DNA from: Gillisella vitis
GTDB taxonomy: Bacteria > Pseudomonadota > Alphaproteobacteria > Rhizobiales > Rhizobiaceae
Direction of reading: 5' to 3'
Assembly: GCF_021559775.1 (NCBI RefSeq)
Contig: NZ_CP056047.1
Location: 372,001-436,000, forward strand
DNA: 64,000 nt
Shown: in pieces, positions 28,719 to 37,894 of the stretch
How the letters are laid out: each line of letters begins with the position of its first letter
How positions within the stretch are numbered: position 1 is the stretch's first letter
Made by a program: the position numbers and the translations under genes
The notes under the pieces: generated by a model
What the model saw: the letters and a program-made list of their open reading frames with translations, nothing else
Told to the model about the DNA's origin: nothing
Database searches by the model: none

Positions 28719-29798
28719 ATGGTGGACAAGATCTATCGGCATGTCGATGAGATGCGGCCCTGGTCGGACCGGGAGCATCTGCTGGAATGCGTCGCCTGGA
28801 CGCCGGAAGCGCCTGACGTGATGACCTTCACGTTCAAGCCGGACCGGCCGGGCCATTGGTTCCGCTATCTGCCTGGCCAGTTCGTGACGCTGGAACTGCC
28901 GGTTGGACCGGAGCCTGTGATGCGCACCTATACGCTGTCCTCCAGCCCGTCGCGGCCCTATACGGTGGCTGTCACGGTCAAGGCGCAGAAGGACAGTATC
29001 GGCACCCGCTGGATGTTTGAAAACCTCAAGCCGGGCATGAAGATCAAGGCCTTCGGGCCGCTCGGTGATTTTTCCTATGTGAAGCATCCGGGCGAGAAAT
29101 ATTTGTTCATCTCGGCAGGCTCCGGCATTACCCCGATGATGTCGATGACCCGCGACATGGCCGACCGCCAGCCCGATAGCGACATCGCCTTCATCCACTG
29201 CGCCCGCTCGCCTGACGACATTATTTTCCGCTGGGAACTGGAATATAAGGCCCGTTATCTGCCCTTCTTCCAGCTTGGCTTCATTGTCGAGCAATTGCAG
29301 CGCTCACAGCTCTGGTCGGGCCTGCGCGGCTTTATCGACAAGGCGAAAATCGGCCTGTTGGCACCGGATTTTCTGGACCGCACGGTGTTTTGCTGCGGGC
29401 CGGAACCGTTCATGGCAACGGTCCGGGAATCGCTGGCCGGTGCCGGTTTCGATATGAGCCGCTACCACGAGGAAACCTTCCAGCCGGTCGCGCCAGAGCC
29501 GATGGTGGTGGTGGCCGATCCCACGGGCGAGGTGAAGCCGCATAAGGTCGCCTTCACGCTGGCGGGCAAGGAAGCGCTGTGCGAGCCGGGCTTTACCGTG
29601 CTGCAAGCTGCCCGCTCTATCGGCGTGCGCATCGGTGCCGCCTGCGAATCCGGCCTCTGCGGCACCTGCCGGGTGATGAAGCTGTCGGGCGACGTGGAAA
29701 TGAACCACAATGGCGGCATTCTCGATGACGAAATCGAGGAAGGTTACATCCTTGCCTGCTGTTCACGCCCGACAGGCGATGTTGAAATCGAGGTCTGA
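28719..29798 (+). CDS. gbcB: Ferredoxin-type reductase partner of the Rieske oxygenase
   Basis: A 359-residue electron-transfer protein supplying electrons from NAD(P)H to the oxygenase upstream. An FAD-binding domain (about 20-120) contains RTYTLSSSPS, an NAD-binding domain contains LFISAGSGITPMMSM near 130 and VFCCGPEPFM near 226, and a C-terminal plant-type [2Fe-2S] ferredoxin domain has CESGLCGTCRVM near 312 and the last cysteine in ILACCSRP near 345. The reading frame also allows a GTG at 28713 that overlaps the gbcA stop; the ATG at 28719 is preferred. The tight spacing shows an operon with gbcA. Confidence 0.85.
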   Translation: MVDKIYRHVDEMRPWSDREHLLECVAWTPEAPDVMTFTFKPDRPGHWFRYLPGQFVTLELPVGPEPVMRTYTLSSSPSRPYTVAVTVKAQKDSIGTRWMFENLKPGMKIKAFGPLGDFSYVKHPGEKYLFISAGSGITPMMSMTRDMADRQPDSDIAFIHCARSPDDIIFRWELEYKARYLPFFQLGFIVEQLQRSQLWSGLRGFIDKAKIGLLAPDFLDRTVFCCGPEPFMATVRESLAGAGFDMSRYHEETFQPVAPEPMVVVADPTGEVKPHKVAFTLAGKEALCEPGFTVLQAARSIGVRIGAACESGLCGTCRVMKLSGDVEMNHNGGILDDEIEEGYILACCSRPTGDVEIEV

Positions 29799-29823
29799 TC
29801 CGAAGGATCAGGCCTCGCTTGTG

Positions 29824-30429
29824 TCACATGCTGGCGATGATCTTGCGCAGTGCCGAGGTGCGCGCGCCCAAGAGCAGCACGTTTTTCAGCGCCACTTTCG
29901 GATCGCTGGTGCGAAACAGCAGGCCGTCTTCGCGGATCGAGCGATCCACGGTCATTGCGCGTTTGGCCCTGTCGGGTTTTAGCGCCACGGCAAAATACAT
30001 CCGGCCATATTGCGGGGTGATCTTGCGGAAGAAACTATCCTCGCCGCCGACCTCGGCATTAAAATTGGCGAAGTAGAAAGCCCATTTCACATCGGCATAT
30101 TGGGCGAAATTTGACCTCGATGCCGTGACATGACAGTAACCCAGATGCGGAATATCCTGAAGTGTCTGATGAAACAACAGTTTGGGAAAGCGGATGGACT
30201 TGTGAAAGCCGTTGATGCGCTGATGGGTGGTCTCTGCCGCCACTTCCAGCCGCCGTGCGGTGCGCACTGCCACTTCCTCGTGGGTCAGATAGCGCTTCTC
30301 GTCGGCCAGCCAGTCATCCTCGTCGCGGATGATCTTGCCGGTCCGCAGGAATTCGCTGTGGACGGCCTTGGGAGGCTTGTTTTCGAGAGCCGTCGTTTTG
30401 GGGGCCGCATAATATCTCAGTTTGGACAT
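29824..30429 (-). CDS. Conserved rhizobial protein of unknown function (possibly DUF6656)
   Basis: A 201-residue soluble protein without signal peptide or membrane segment. Parts such as RYLTHEEVAVRTARRLEVAA (near residue 45), KSIRFPKLLFHQTLQDIPHL and FFRKITPQYGRMYFAVALKP look like a well-conserved globular family I associate with Rhizobiaceae (I believe DUF6656), but no function is known. The start at 30429 (MSKLRYYAAP) is chosen over an upstream extension that is Ser/Cys-rich and unlike protein. It converges on gbcB with only 25 nt between stops. Confidence 0.6.
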   Translation of the reverse strand: MSKLRYYAAPKTTALENKPPKAVHSEFLRTGKIIRDEDDWLADEKRYLTHEEVAVRTARRLEVAAETTHQRINGFHKSIRFPKLLFHQTLQDIPHLGYCHVTASRSNFAQYADVKWAFYFANFNAEVGGEDSFFRKITPQYGRMYFAVALKPDRAKRAMTVDRSIREDGLLFRTSDPKVALKNVLLLGARTSALRKIIASM

Positions 30430-30754
30430 CGAACGCACTCTCCACACAAAGGATGACGAGCTGCCGCATTGGCTGTCGCCCAAGTGAATGACCGGATACA
30501 AGTAAATTACCGGATGCTTGTTAAAAGAAACTTTCCCAAGCTTTAGGCCGGCTGCGTTTCGCGAGGCTTGTCTGACAGCGGACAGGCGAGTGGCAGATGT
30601 ATTAATCGCCGGTTCATCCGCACCTGGCTAGGGTGAGGGCAATAAGGGCAAGTATTGCCGTTCCGTATCATGTGTCCAACAAGTGTGATGAGACGTGATC
30701 TGGACAGGCGAGCTTCCCCTCCCTATCTCTATTGATCATATGGAGACGACGATC
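30430..30754. other. Divergent intergenic region upstream of the BA14K gene
   Basis: A 325-bp spacer between divergent genes. It must hold both promoters; I see no clear operator, hairpin or small gene in it. Confidence 0.4.
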
Positions 30755-31213
30755 ATGACCCTTACCAAGCGCATTGCAGTGGCCGGTACGGCATTGGCAG
30801 TTCTGGCAACCTCTTTTATATCCGCCGACGCCATGCCTCTGAACACTTTACAGCCGACGGCGCAATCTGCTGTTCCAGTGGAACAGGTTCAGTGGCGCGG
30901 CTATGACGATGGTTATGGACGAGGCGGTGGCTATTACCGTGGCTACCGGGGTTACGATGGCCCGCGCCCCGGCTATCGCCGTCATCATGACGGTCATTGG
31001 TATCCGCTGGCAGCCTTTGCCGCCGGTGCGCTGATTGGTGGCGCCATCGCCTCGCAGCCACGCCCGGCACCCGCTGCGCCCGCCTATAGCAATGGCATCA
31101 ATCCGCGCCATTACGATTGGTGCGCTGGTCGCTACCGCAGCTATGATTCCTATAGCAATACGTTCGTGACCTATAGCGGTGCGCGTCAGCAGTGCTATTC
31201 GCCTTACTATTAA
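30755..31213 (+). CDS. BA14K family exported protein
   Basis: A 152-residue exported protein. The signal peptide covers about 1-26 (LTKRIAVAGTALAVLATSF, ending SADA). The middle is very rich in Gly, Tyr and Arg (GYGRGGGYYRGYRGYDG), followed by a short hydrophobic Gly/Ala stretch (FAAGALIGGAIAS). The C-terminus HYDWCAGRYRSYDSYSNTFV ending with a cysteine eight residues from the end is the BA14K motif, named after a Brucella immunoreactive antigen. Members are small envelope proteins. The ATG at 30755 follows GGAG by 9 nt; one at 30740 is possible. A strong terminator follows. Confidence 0.8.
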   Translation: MTLTKRIAVAGTALAVLATSFISADAMPLNTLQPTAQSAVPVEQVQWRGYDDGYGRGGGYYRGYRGYDGPRPGYRRHHDGHWYPLAAFAAGALIGGAIASQPRPAPAAPAYSNGINPRHYDWCAGRYRSYDSYSNTFVTYSGARQQCYSPYY

Positions 31214-31237
31214 AGCGTTATTGTTCATTGATGAAGC

Positions 31238-31273
31238 GCCCGGTGCTGATTGCGCCGGGCCTCTTGCGTTTTT
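31238..31273 (+). terminator. Rho-independent terminator after the BA14K gene
   Basis: GCCCGG (31238-31243) pairs with CCGGGC (31255-31260), followed by CTCTTGCGTTTTT. The T run abuts the 3' end of the convergent CorA-type gene. Confidence 0.7.
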
Positions 31274-32267
31274 AGAGAATTCTGGCGCGCTTCAGGATAA
31301 ACCAGGCGAGAAAAATCGACCCGAGGATAAAGGCAATCGCATAGGCCGATCCTTCCGGCCCGCTGGTAAAGGGCAAATGCGAGGTATTCATTCCGAAAAA
31401 GCCTGTGACCAGCGAGGGCGGTAGCAAAAAGGCCGTCATCAGCGACAGGATATAGAGATGGCGGTTGGTCTCGGAGGAGAGCTTGCTGTCGATTTCTTCA
31501 TGCAATAGCCGGGCGCGCTCATGCAGGGCGTAGACATCATGGTCAGCGGCTTCCAGCCGGTTGGTCAGGCGGCTCGCCACATCTTCGAAGCCGGCGGGCA
31601 TTTCATCCTCGTCCACGGCATTGGCGCGCCGCATCATGCTCAGCATACCTCGCAAATGCCGATGCAGTCGCACGATCACCCGGCGCAGCGGGGCAAGCTG
31701 GGTGCGCTCGTCGCGCATGTCTTCATCATAGACGACGTCTTCGATGCGGTTGATCTCTTCCATCAGTTCCAGCACCAGCGCCATGATACCGCGTTGAAAC
31801 TCCGCGACCAGCACTTCATAGACCTGCATGGGGGAGGCGAATTTCGCCGGGTTTTTCTCAATGGCACCGCGCAGAATATCCACCGAGCGGATCGGTTGCA
31901 GCCGTGTGGTGATGATGAACCGGTCCGAAAGCGCAAAATGTAGCCAGCCGATGTCCCGGGTGGCGGCGGCAAATTCGCGCTGGAAATCCACCAGCGTCCC
32001 ATAGATCAGCTGCTCGTCCACCGAGAGCGCCGCGTGATGTTCGTGATTGATCAGGGCGGCGCGGGCCGCTTCGCTCAGGCCCGGAAACTGTTCGATAAAG
32101 CCGGGCACTCGCACGTCGGCAAGATTGAGGTGCAGCCAGAGAAACCCTTGTTCCGGCATCAGACCCGTAAGTGTTGCATCCATCGGCAGGCGGGTGGCGC
32201 TCTGGTGGCGGGCGTCGATATGATAGGCCCAAACCAGACCGGGAATAGGGGTCGTCGCTGTCAGCAT
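31272..32267 (-). CDS. CorA-family divalent cation transporter (ZntB-like)
   Basis: A 331-residue CorA-superfamily channel. A long cytoplasmic alpha/beta and coiled N-terminal domain (about 1-265) leads into two C-terminal membrane helices; the selectivity signature GMN lies in FFGMNTSHLPF near residue 293. The loop after GMN (TSHLPFTSGPEG) differs from the YGTNFxxMPE of magnesium CorA and fits ZntB-type transporters better, so zinc rather than magnesium may be the cargo; this is inference. The start at 32267 follows GAGGAAG by 9 nt. Confidence 0.85.
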   Translation of the reverse strand: MLTATTPIPGLVWAYHIDARHQSATRLPMDATLTGLMPEQGFLWLHLNLADVRVPGFIEQFPGLSEAARAALINHEHHAALSVDEQLIYGTLVDFQREFAAATRDIGWLHFALSDRFIITTRLQPIRSVDILRGAIEKNPAKFASPMQVYEVLVAEFQRGIMALVLELMEEINRIEDVVYDEDMRDERTQLAPLRRVIVRLHRHLRGMLSMMRRANAVDEDEMPAGFEDVASRLTNRLEAADHDVYALHERARLLHEEIDSKLSSETNRHLYILSLMTAFLLPPSLVTGFFGMNTSHLPFTSGPEGSAYAIAFILGSIFLAWFILKRARIL

Positions 32268-32389
32268 GGTACCGAACTTCCTCGCATCGCGTCTCATACA
32301 CTTTTGGCCACAGGCTGTGCCTACGCTATATGCGCCGATTGTGACGCCCGGATCAACAGCCGACAAAACGCGAAGGGGCTTGCGATTTA

Positions 32390-32406
32390 TTGACGTTTAC
32401 GTAAAA
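32390..32406. promoter_or_regulatory. LiuR-like operator upstream of the acyl-CoA dehydrogenase gene
   Basis: TTGACGTTTACGTAAAA contains the palindrome TTTACGTAAA. The pattern TTGACGTTTACGTAAA is how I remember the site of LiuR (MerR family), which controls acyl-CoA and branched-chain amino acid catabolism in Proteobacteria. It lies 80 nt before the start codon. No liuR gene is in the window. Confidence 0.45.
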
Positions 32407-32485
32407 ATCAATTAGCTGAAGTATCAGGAACTATCCGGGTCGGGAGTGGCCCGCTGCAAGCCGGGATTTGACGGAGGAGAACGCG

Positions 32486-34261
32486 ATGTACAAGGCCCCC
32501 GTGGAGGAGATTGCCTTTACCCTGAAACAGGTTGCCGGCATGGCGCAGGCGTTGGAAGAGGGCCGGTTCGGCGACCTTTCCGAGGATCTCACCGATGCCA
32601 TTCTGGAAGAGGCTGGCCGGTTTGCCGCCAACGAGATCGCGCCGCTGGCCGCAAATGGCGACCGGCAGGGCGCGAAACTGGTGGATGGCAAGGTGCAATT
32701 GCCGGATGGCTGGGCGGATCTCTATCGTCGCTGGTCTGAAGGCGGCTGGAACGGGCTGGTGGCAGAGGAGCGCTATGGCGGCCAGGGCCTGCCACATCTG
32801 CTCAATGTCGCAGCACTGGAAATGTGGAATTCCGGCTCCATGGGCTTTGCGCTGGGCCCAGTCCTCACCATGGGCGCTTCGGAGGCATTGACGGCCCATG
32901 GTAGCGAGGCCTTGAAGGAAAAATTCCTGCACAGAATGGTCTCCGGTGAATGGATGGCCAGCATGAATCTCACCGAACCCCATGCAGGCTCTGATCTGGG
33001 TGTGATGAAAACCCGCGCCGAGCGCCAAGACGATGGCACCTATCGGATTTTCGGCCAGAAGATTTACATCACCTGGGGCGAACACGACGCCACAGACAAT
33101 ATCATCCATCTGGTTCTGGCGCGGCTTCCCGATGCGCCTGCGGGTACACGCGGCATCTCGCTGTTTCTGGTGCCGAAATTCCTGGTGAATGACGATGGCT
33201 CGCTTGGTGCGCGCAATGACCTGTTTTGCCATTCGCTGGAGCATAAGCTGGGCATTCACGGCTCTCCCACCTGCACGATGATTTTTGGCGATGGCCGGTT
33301 TGGCGATGATCCGGGCGCGATTGGCTACGTGATTGGTGAGGAAAACAAGGGTCTGGCCTGCATGTTCACGATGATGAACAATGCGCGGCTGGCCGTCGGC
33401 ATGCAGGGTGTGGCGATTGCCGAAGCCGCGACCCAGCTTGCCACCGCCTATGCAAGAGAGCGCACCCAGGGCAAGGCACCCGGCTGGACCGGTGCGGGCA
33501 TGAGCCCGATCATCGAGCACCCGGATGTGGCGCGCATGCTTTTGACCATGAAGGCGCTGACCCAAGGGGCGCGGGCGATCTGCTATTCCTGCGCCCATGC
33601 CATCGACATGAGCCATCATAGCGAAGGTGATGAGGCTCGCCACTGGCAGGCGCGTGCTGCGTTTTTGACGCCGATTGCCAAGAGCTTTGCCACCGATATC
33701 GGCGTCGATGTCGCCTCGATGGGCATTCAGGTGCATGGCGGCATGGGCTTTATCGAGGAGACGGGCGCTGCCCGTCTGCTGCGCGACGCCCGCATCGCGC
33801 CGATTTACGAAGGCACCAACGGTATCCAGGCGATCGATCTCGTGGTGCGCAAGCTGCCGCTGGCCGAGGGCGCGCATGTGCGTGGCTTCCTCAGCGAGTT
33901 GAAAGCCCTTGCCGTTGCTGTGGACGCCAGCAACCGGCCTGGATTCGGCGAAACGGCGACCCGGCTGCTTGCCGCGATCCGCGATCTCGAAGATGCGACG
34001 GAATACCTGTTGGCCCGGTTAGGCGAAGGCGCGCAAGCCGAAGCCCTTGCTGGCGCAACGCCCTATCAGCGGCTGTTTGGCCTGACCCTGACCGGTGCCT
34101 ATCTGGCCAAGGGGGCGTTGGCGCAGGGGGAAGACGACAAGCGCGTGTCGCTTTGCCGGTTTGTGGCGGAAAACCTTTTGGGCGAAAGTTCCGGCCTGAA
34201 ACAGGCGGTGGTCGGCGGTGGGGCTAGTCTTGCTGCTGCCCGCGCGGTGCTGGAGGCCTAA
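32486..34261 (+). CDS. Acyl-CoA dehydrogenase (long, DmdC-like form)
   Basis: A 591-residue FAD-dependent acyl-CoA dehydrogenase. Recognisable parts are MNLTEPHAGSDLG near residue 167, the YITWGEHD region near 198, and the C-terminal IQVHGGMGFIEETGAARLLR near 412 with YEGTNGIQAIDLV near 438, which carries the usual catalytic glutamate. The length (about 590 rather than 380) and an extra C-terminal domain place it with the DmdC/AcdA-long group, which act on short, branched or sulfur-containing acyl-CoAs. GGAGGAG lies 6-12 nt before the ATG. The enoyl-CoA hydratase gene follows after 3 nt, forming a beta-oxidation-type pair. Confidence 0.88.
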   Translation: MYKAPVEEIAFTLKQVAGMAQALEEGRFGDLSEDLTDAILEEAGRFAANEIAPLAANGDRQGAKLVDGKVQLPDGWADLYRRWSEGGWNGLVAEERYGGQGLPHLLNVAALEMWNSGSMGFALGPVLTMGASEALTAHGSEALKEKFLHRMVSGEWMASMNLTEPHAGSDLGVMKTRAERQDDGTYRIFGQKIYITWGEHDATDNIIHLVLARLPDAPAGTRGISLFLVPKFLVNDDGSLGARNDLFCHSLEHKLGIHGSPTCTMIFGDGRFGDDPGAIGYVIGEENKGLACMFTMMNNARLAVGMQGVAIAEAATQLATAYARERTQGKAPGWTGAGMSPIIEHPDVARMLLTMKALTQGARAICYSCAHAIDMSHHSEGDEARHWQARAAFLTPIAKSFATDIGVDVASMGIQVHGGMGFIEETGAARLLRDARIAPIYEGTNGIQAIDLVVRKLPLAEGAHVRGFLSELKALAVAVDASNRPGFGETATRLLAAIRDLEDATEYLLARLGEGAQAEALAGATPYQRLFGLTLTGAYLAKGALAQGEDDKRVSLCRFVAENLLGESSGLKQAVVGGGASLAAARAVLEA

Positions 34262-34264
34262 ATC

Positions 34265-35023
34265 ATGAGCGAGCATATCCTTGTCGAGCGGCCTGAAACC
34301 CATCCCGGCGTGCTGGTCATCCGCTTCAACCGGCCGGATAAGAAGAATGCGATTACCGAGGCGATGTATCACCGCATCACCGCCGCCCTGAATGAGGCGC
34401 AGGGTGACGACGCGGTGCGTGTCGTCGCGTTCCTTGGCACCGAAGGCTGCTTTACCGCAGGCAATGACATGGGGGATTTTCTCGCCTATGCCCTGTCTGA
34501 CGGCAGCAAACTTCCGGCGGCGGCCCTGGTGCTGCGGGCTTTGGTGGCAGCGGAAAAGCCTCTGGTATCCGGCGTCGATGGTCTCGCCATCGGCATCGGC
34601 ACGACCCTCAACATGCATTGCGACCTGACGATTGCCTCCAGCCGCAGCCTGTTCAAGACGCCATTCGTCGATCTGGCGCTGGTGCCAGAAGCGGCTTCCA
34701 GCCTGCTTGCACCGCTTGCCATGGGCCACCAGCGCGCCTTCGCACTGTTGGCGCTGGGGGAAGGCTTTTCAGCCGAGCAAGCGCGCGAGGCCGGGTTGAT
34801 CTGGAAAGTGGTCGAGCCGGATGCGGTCGAGCGCGAAACCCTGGCGCTCGCCGCAAACCTTGCCAAAAAGCCGCCCCAGGCCCTGAAAATCGCCAGAGAC
34901 CTGCTGCGCGGCGATCGCAGCCTGGTCCTGGCCCGCCTGGACGAAGAGCTGGCGCATTTTGCCGCCCGGCTGAAAAGTGCCGAGGCACGGGCGGCGTTCG
35001 AGGCATTTCTGGCCAGAAAGTGA
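34265..35023 (+). CDS. Enoyl-CoA hydratase/isomerase family protein
   Basis: A 252-residue crotonase-fold enzyme. It shows IRFNRPDKKNAITEAMYHRI near residue 19, the oxyanion-hole region GCFTAGNDMGDF near 60, and VDGLAIGIGTTLNMHCDLTI near 104. In classical enoyl-CoA hydratases two glutamates act as acid/base; here the second-loop region reads VDLALVPEAASSLLAP, with one glutamate retained near residue 144, so isomerase or other crotonase activity is possible. It starts 3 nt after the acyl-CoA dehydrogenase stop and is surely co-transcribed with it, consistent with sequential oxidation and hydration of an acyl-CoA. Confidence 0.88.
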   Translation: MSEHILVERPETHPGVLVIRFNRPDKKNAITEAMYHRITAALNEAQGDDAVRVVAFLGTEGCFTAGNDMGDFLAYALSDGSKLPAAALVLRALVAAEKPLVSGVDGLAIGIGTTLNMHCDLTIASSRSLFKTPFVDLALVPEAASSLLAPLAMGHQRAFALLALGEGFSAEQAREAGLIWKVVEPDAVERETLALAANLAKKPPQALKIARDLLRGDRSLVLARLDEELAHFAARLKSAEARAAFEAFLARK

Positions 35024-35079
35024 TTGCCTGATATTGATTGCGGAAACGGCACCCGGTTTAAAGCCTATCGCATAACACC

Positions 35080-35128
35080 TTATACAAAGGGATCGAAGAT
35101 GCTTATGCATCCTCGCCTTGGTAACAAG
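35080..35128. repeat. Short hairpin repeat of the ATCGAAGATGC family, copy 1
   Basis: TTATACAAAGGGATCGAAGA followed by TGCTTATGCATCCTCGCCTTGG. It shares its core with sequences at 42990, 61478 and 61951. Inner arms GATGC/GCATC form a small hairpin. It lies between the converging hydratase and MCP3 genes. Confidence 0.55.
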
Positions 35129-35133
35129 TCCCG

Positions 35134-37221
35134 TCAGGCGGCGCGCCGTTGCGTAAGGTTTGCAGGCTCCCGGGCCAGTCTGAATTGCGCCAGCAATTCG
35201 GTCAGGGCAGCCGCTTCTTGCGCCAGTCCATGGCTTGCCGCTGTTTGCTCTTCGACCATGGCGGCATTTTGTTGCGTGCCCTGATCCATCACATTCACAG
35301 CGGCGTTGATTTCCTGCAATCCCTGTGACTGTTCACGGGAGGCGACAACAATAGCATTGATATGCTTGTTGATTTCCTGAACCTCATTGATAATGCCGTC
35401 CAGTGCCTCACCGGTCTGGCTTACCAGCGATACGCCATTTGCCACCTGCTCTCCCGAGACCTGGATCAATTGCTTGATTTCCTTGGCGGCCGTTGCCGAA
35501 CGTTGGGCTAGTTCGCGCACTTCCTGGGCGACAACGGCAAATCCCTTGCCGGCCTCACCAGCACGGGCTGCTTCCACGCCAGCGTTCAAGGCCAGGAGAT
35601 TGGTCTGGAAGGCGATTTCGTCAATCACCCCGATAATGTTGGAAATCTGGTTGGCGGATGTCTCGATGGCTTCCATGGCATTAACAGCATTCTGGACAAT
35701 CTTGCCGGATTTTTCCGCCCCGCTGCGGGCGCGGGTCACGATCTGGCCAACCTCTTCGGCGCGATGAGCACTATCTCTGACGGTCGTTGTCACCTCTTCC
35801 AGCGCCGCTGCGGTCTGCTCAACCGAGGCGGCCTGCTGTTCTGTACGGCGTGCAAGATTATCAGCCGAGGCGCGGATTTCCATGGCTCCGCCATCAATCT
35901 GTCTGGCGTTTTGGCCAACGGCGGCCATGGCGTCGTGTAGTTTGGCCAGCGCCGCATTGAAGTCGAAGCGCAGCCGCTCAAGATCACCGGCAAAAGGGGT
36001 CTCGATACTTTGGGCCAGATCACCATCGGCAAGCCTGCCAAGTCCATCGGCCAGCGCATGTACCGCAAAGGAGACCTGTTCCGCTTCACGTGCCTTTACG
36101 GCTTCGCGGTCGCGCCGTTCCTGTTCACTCATCGTGCGGGTGGAGTCGGCCTCGCGTTCCAGACGAACCCGCTCGATAGCGTTATCACGGAATACAGCGA
36201 CCGCCGCACCCATCTGGCCAATCTCATCGCCGCGCTGCACGTCGGGAATGGCGGCGGACACATCGCCGCCGGCCAGCTTGCTCATCGCCGTGGTCATCTG
36301 CACCACAGGACGTACCACCAGGGTCGAAAGCACCAGTGCAAGAATGCCGACCATGGCGATCACGCCAATCACCGTGGCAATCACGGCAGCAAGACGGAAC
36401 TCGCCTATTGCGGCATAGGCCTTTGCCTCATCCACCACCAGCGCCAGATACCAGCCATCGACCGGCAGGCCCTTAATCGGCATGAAGTTGACAAGCACCG
36501 GCTTACCGGCGAACTGGCTTTCCACCAAGCCACCACCGATTTTCGGTGTTTCAGCCGGAAAGACATCCGAAAGCGTCTTTGTCACCAATGCCTGATCTGG
36601 ATGAACCAGAATCGTACCATTGCCGTTGACGAGGAAAGCCGAACCCTTGCCGCCAATATCAACGGCCTTGATCAGACCCACCAGCGTTTTCAAGGAGAAA
36701 TCGCTGGCAGCGACGCCATACAATTGGCCCTCTCTTTTCACCGGCACCGCCGCACTTAGGATCAACTGCCCTGTTGATGCGTCGGTATATGGCTCTGTCA
36801 GCACGACCTTATTGGCCTTGACCGCGCCTTGATACCAGGGACGAATGCGGGGATCATAGCCTTCCGGCAGAGGCTGGAATGGAACCGAGGTAAACTTGCC
36901 ATCCGCCTGATGGCCGACATAGGTGGACATGAATTCGCGCAGCAGCACCGGATTGTCAAACTCGGTCAAAATTCCCTCTGGCGTGCCGATCTTGCCGGCA
37001 GCCTGACCTGCGAATTCCGTCAGCATCACGCGGGCGTTCAGCCAATTGGCAATGCTTTCAGAGGCTTGCAGGCCGGAAGAATTGATTTCGTCCGCCACAG
37101 TCTTACCAATGGTCGAGCGCTGAAGATTATCAATATAGAACGAAAATCCACACAGCACCAAGACAACAGCCGCACATGCGGCGATCAGAATCTTGGACAT
37201 CAGATTCAAATTTCTAGCCAT
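35134..37221 (-). CDS. Methyl-accepting chemotaxis protein with double Cache domain, probable amino-acid receptor (MCP3)
   Basis: A 695-residue chemoreceptor. Transmembrane segments are at about 9-30 and 277-303, enclosing a periplasmic dCache_1 domain. The ligand pocket residues Tyr101, Arg127-x-Trp129-Tyr130 (in [11 protein letters not shown]), Tyr145, Asp147 (EPYTDAST) and Asp174 (AASDFSL) match the motif described for amino-acid-sensing dCache receptors. A HAMP domain, a second linker and the signalling domain (tip [20 protein letters not shown]) follow. The C-terminus (ANLTQRRAA) has no docking pentapeptide. The start at 37221 is chosen over an extension of 14 residues with no protein character; AGGA lies about 13 nt upstream. 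Confidence 0.9.
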   Translation of the reverse strand: MARNLNLMSKILIAACAAVVLVLCGFSFYIDNLQRSTIGKTVADEINSSGLQASESIANWLNARVMLTEFAGQAAGKIGTPEGILTEFDNPVLLREFMSTYVGHQADGKFTSVPFQPLPEGYDPRIRPWYQGAVKANKVVLTEPYTDASTGQLILSAAVPVKREGQLYGVAASDFSLKTLVGLIKAVDIGGKGSAFLVNGNGTILVHPDQALVTKTLSDVFPAETPKIGGGLVESQFAGKPVLVNFMPIKGLPVDGWYLALVVDEAKAYAAIGEFRLAAVIATVIGVIAMVGILALVLSTLVVRPVVQMTTAMSKLAGGDVSAAIPDVQRGDEIGQMGAAVAVFRDNAIERVRLEREADSTRTMSEQERRDREAVKAREAEQVSFAVHALADGLGRLADGDLAQSIETPFAGDLERLRFDFNAALAKLHDAMAAVGQNARQIDGGAMEIRASADNLARRTEQQAASVEQTAAALEEVTTTVRDSAHRAEEVGQIVTRARSGAEKSGKIVQNAVNAMEAIETSANQISNIIGVIDEIAFQTNLLALNAGVEAARAGEAGKGFAVVAQEVRELAQRSATAAKEIKQLIQVSGEQVANGVSLVSQTGEALDGIINEVQEINKHINAIVVASREQSQGLQEINAAVNVMDQGTQQNAAMVEEQTAASHGLAQEAAALTELLAQFRLAREPANLTQRRAA

Positions 37222-37894
37222 CCGAAATATATCCTGACACCGAAATTGCGCATGTGAAGACACCCCATCGCCCCACGCGGTCGGCAGTTTAAATTGAGTT
37301 TACAGCAATGTGCACAAAGCCGGATCGGCACGTTGCTATCGCGTTTGTTTCTGCATCGTTTGTTCAAAAACCGGTTTCCACTATGCGGTCCGGCACGACA
37401 TAACCCCACATCATCATAAGCCCTGAATAGATTGGTAATGACACCGGGTACAACTGGTCTCGAAACTGTCTCGAAGGATCTAAAATTCTCTTAATACAAC
37501 ATGACAGTCCAATGAAGATTTAGACGACGGCACTTTGAAGATGTCTATTTGCTGTCCATCTTCGATGGCTGTGAAATATTCATGAATTATATGTTAAATA
37601 ATTTTAAGTATTACTGGAATTTTTTAATATAGCGTTATTTCCATATTTTTAAGAACGATTGACCTTATTTGTGCCAGTGTGGCCGCAGGCTTGCGGGTCG
37701 TTCAGTGGATATTCATAGGTTTCTGTTAAGGGCTGATGCAGCAGTTCTCTTGAGTCTGTCAGGTTCAGATTGAACCAGACAGACTCTAAGTTTTCTTGTT
37801 TTCGTTTGTCTTTTCGGGAAAACCGGGTTCCACTTGTCCCTGACAAACTCTAGAGAATTTCACTGTTTTGCGGCTATCTGCTCGGGAGGGAAAG
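37222..37894. other. Intergenic region between MCP3 and a small exported protein
   Basis: A 673-bp divergent spacer. The stretch 37480-37650 is very AT-rich. It holds the second copy of the palindrome repeat at 37752-37860. No gene or RNA is recognised. Confidence 0.5.
37752..37857. repeat. Palindrome plus rhizobial intergenic repeat, copy 2
   Basis: GAGTCTGTCAGGTTCA (37752-37767), GAT, then TGAACCAGACAGACTC (37771-37786): a 16-bp hairpin with one internal mismatch. It is followed by TTTTCGTTTGTCTTTTCGGG and a tail ending TGACAAACTCTAG, parallel to copy 1 at 24551. Its outer base pair is G-C where copy 1 has A-T. Confidence 0.75.
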
